DNA of 5,924 nt, taken from contig CAZVLE010000001.1 in the NCBI GenBank assembly GCA_964627855.1, forward strand, positions 1 through 5,924. Direction: 5' to 3'. The DNA comes from CAZVLE01 sp964627855. GTDB taxonomy: Bacteria; Bacillota; Dethiobacteria; DTU022. The notes beneath the pieces were generated by a model that saw nothing but the letters and a program-made list of their open reading frames with translations, made no database searches and had not been told where the DNA came from. Position numbers and translations under genes: made by a program. Positions within the stretch are counted from its first letter, which is position 1. Each line of letters starts with the position of its first letter. Shown piece by piece: positions 4,715-5,924 of the stretch.

Positions 4715-5806
4715 TCAGGGTTTTGGCTGTTGCTGGGTAATGCAGTGAATGTTTCCACCCCCCAGGATAATTTCCCGGGCATAAACACCGATCACTTCCC
4801 GCTCCGGAAAAAGCTTCTGCAGTTTTTCCAGGGCCGCCTTGTCGGCCGGATCGTCAAAAAGGGGTACAATCACGCCGCCAGCGGCGATGTAAAAGTTGAC
4901 GTAGCTGGCCGCCATGCGATCACCCTCTTGCCGGGGAATGCTCCCGTCCACGCTGTCAACACCATCTGATTCAGCGGCGGTAACCAACACCGGGTCAGGT
5001 TGATGCAGCTTGTGAACCTCAAGTGTTCGTCCCCGGGCGTCTGTTGCTTTACTGAGTAGCTCATAAGCTTTTAGCGATATTGGATACTGGGGATCGTCTT
5101 GGTTGTCTGTCCAGTTTAAGGCTACCACTCCGGGTTTTATGAAGCAGCAAAGGTTGTCCACGTGACCATCGGTTTCGTCATTATAGCAGCCCCGCGGCAA
5201 CCAGATAATTTTTTCTATGTTCAGATATTCCTTCAGGTACTGTTCAATTTCAGATTTTGACAAGTCAGGATTGCGGTTGGGGTTGAGAAGGCACTCTTCA
5301 GTGGTAAGCAGGGTTCCTTCACCGTCGCTGTGTATGGAACCTCCCTCCATTACCAGGGGAGCCTTGTAGCGGTCAACCCCGGTTAATTCGGCAATTTTTT
5401 GGGGAATCAGATCATCCTGATCCCAGGGGAAGTAGAGCCCCCCTGTAAGGCCGCCCCAGGCATTGAAGTCCCAGTCAACCAGTCTCAAATCACCCTGGTC
5501 ATTGATGACAAAAGTGGGGCCGCTGTCTCGCATCCAGGAATCGTTGTTGGACATCTCCACTACCCTGATATTAGCAGGCAGCTTATTGCGGGCATTGACG
5601 AACTGCCTGGCTGAAACACACATGGTTACTTTTTCGAACTTGCTGATTGCCGTGGCAACCTCAATAAAGGCTTTCTCAGCCGGTTTAGCTCCCATGCGCC
5701 AGTTATCGGTGCGTTCCGGCCAGATCATCCAGCAGCCGTCGTGAGCTTCAAATTCACCGGGCATTCTGAAGCCGTCTTTTGCCGGGGTGCTGTTTAAAAG
5801 AGCCAT
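4715..5806 (-). CDS. aguA: Agmatine deiminase (agmatine iminohydrolase)
   Basis: The 363-residue cytosolic enzyme hydrolyses agmatine to N-carbamoylputrescine and ammonia, the first step of the agmatine route to putrescine. It belongs to the guanidino-group-modifying (peptidyl-arginine-deiminase-type, PF04371) family. Visible motifs are MPGEFEAHDGCWMIWPER near the N-terminus, NDSWMRDSGP with Asp94, FNAWGG, MEGGSIHSDG with Glu154, DETDGHVDN with His215, and GGGNIHCITQ with the catalytic Cys355. Length and motif order are normal for bacterial AguA, and no key residue is missing. AGGAGG lies 6 nt before the ATG. The usual partner, N-carbamoylputrescine amidase (aguB), is not adjacent inside the window; the gene has its own promoter upstream and a terminator downstream, so it looks monocistronic here. 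Confidence 0.95.
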   Translation of the reverse strand: MALLNSTPAKDGFRMPGEFEAHDGCWMIWPERTDNWRMGAKPAEKAFIEVATAISKFEKVTMCVSARQFVNARNKLPANIRVVEMSNNDSWMRDSGPTFVINDQGDLRLVDWDFNAWGGLTGGLYFPWDQDDLIPQKIAELTGVDRYKAPLVMEGGSIHSDGEGTLLTTEECLLNPNRNPDLSKSEIEQYLKEYLNIEKIIWLPRGCYNDETDGHVDNLCCFIKPGVVALNWTDNQDDPQYPISLKAYELLSKATDARGRTLEVHKLHQPDPVLVTAAESDGVDSVDGSIPRQEGDRMAASYVNFYIAAGGVIVPLFDDPADKAALEKLQKLFPEREVIGVYAREIILGGGNIHCITQQQPKP

Positions 5807-5812
5807 CTTGTT

Positions 5813-5818
5813 CCTCCT
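5813..5818 (-). promoter_or_regulatory. Ribosome binding site of aguA
   Basis: A perfect AGGAGG on the minus strand, 6 nt before the ATG. It fixes the start. Confidence 0.85.
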
Positions 5819-5838
5819 GTGTTCAAATGCTTATTATT

Positions 5839-5871
5839 GCCGAGAAGGTCAGAGCACTTAGCCATCTCGAC
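5839..5871 (-). promoter_or_regulatory. Leader hairpin of aguA
   Basis: On the minus strand GTCGAGA (5871-5865) pairs with TCTCGGC (5845-5839), with one G-U pair, and two further G-C pairs form after a mismatch. The loop is about 13 nt. It lies in the roughly 80-nt leader, about 20 nt before the ribosome site, and has no U-tract. It may stabilise the messenger or be a regulatory target; no known riboswitch class is recognised. Confidence 0.35.
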
Positions 5872-5892
5872 ATGGGGAAGGTTTGCAACCTG

Positions 5893-5921
5893 ATCATAAT
5901 CAATGGACCTATTACCGTCAA
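5893..5921 (-). promoter_or_regulatory. Sigma-A-type promoter of aguA
   Basis: On the minus strand TTGACG (5916-5921, 5 of 6) and TATGAT (5893-5898, 5 of 6) are spaced 17 bp. The predicted start near 5886 gives an untranslated leader of about 80 nt. Confidence 0.65.
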
Positions 5922-5924
5922 TGT

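Noticed and set aside
5794..5922. Leftward partial ORF entering from the right edge and overlapping the aguA start
   Set aside because: The frame is open and looks hydrophilic, but a near-consensus aguA promoter at 5893-5921 explains the region, and the other leftward open frame there is equally plausible. Too short to decide.
5827..5924. Rightward ORF starting MLIIAEKVRAL at the right edge
   Set aside because: There is no ribosome site (the sequence upstream is the antisense of the aguA one) and no room for a promoter. It lies opposite the aguA leader.
1..5924. CRISPR array, tRNA, rRNA or insertion sequence
   Set aside because: No regularly spaced repeats, no cloverleaf with CCA end, no conserved rRNA segments and no transposase were seen.

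Overview
The window reads as chromosomal DNA from a moderate-GC Bacillota (Firmicutes), most likely a clostridial-type anaerobe. Support comes from strong AGGAGG-type ribosome binding sites, a TTG start behind such a site, sigma-A-like TTGACA/TATAAT promoters, a lipoprotein and classical U-tract terminators. The genus cannot be told from this sequence.

Left part (1-2109). The window opens on the first 33 codons of a DNA (cytosine-5) methyltransferase running leftward. Next comes a gene-poor stretch that ends in a rightward terminator at 509-536. A 336-residue leftward gene (590-1600) then encodes an unusual one-chain fusion: DNA-binding winged helix, GHKL ATPase and STAS-like domain. Its promoter is near consensus (TTGACA-17-TACAAT), and its -10 box lies inside two overlapping inverted repeats, which suggests autoregulation. 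The gene is flanked by two direct copies of a 45-bp repeat (275-319 and 1782-1826, 42/45 identical). Both copies read in the same frame as the peptide core GFQGREx-IK-x-QGEI. The right copy has the start of a small ORF and the left copy has its end, so a circle excised between them would join the two halves.

Middle part (2110-4680). A leftward 453-residue membrane carrier of the sodium/glutamate symporter (GltS) type is diverged at the signature glycine loop. It faces a rightward TTG-started acidic lipoprotein (3708-4565) across a 236-bp spacer. A perfect 14-bp hairpin with U-tracts on both sides (4625-4673) separates the lipoprotein from the convergent gene to its right.

Right part (4715-5924). 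Agmatine deiminase aguA (leftward) has all the catalytic motifs of the family. It has its own near-consensus promoter at the window edge (TTGACG-17-TATGAT) and a leader of about 80 nt carrying a hairpin. AguA and the GltS-like carrier could both touch arginine/glutamate-derived nitrogen metabolism, but they are separate transcription units and nothing here proves a joint pathway. The most unusual stretch is the left 1.9 kb: a methyltransferase next to a repeat-flanked, probably self-regulated ATPase/STAS regulator with remnant coding pieces.
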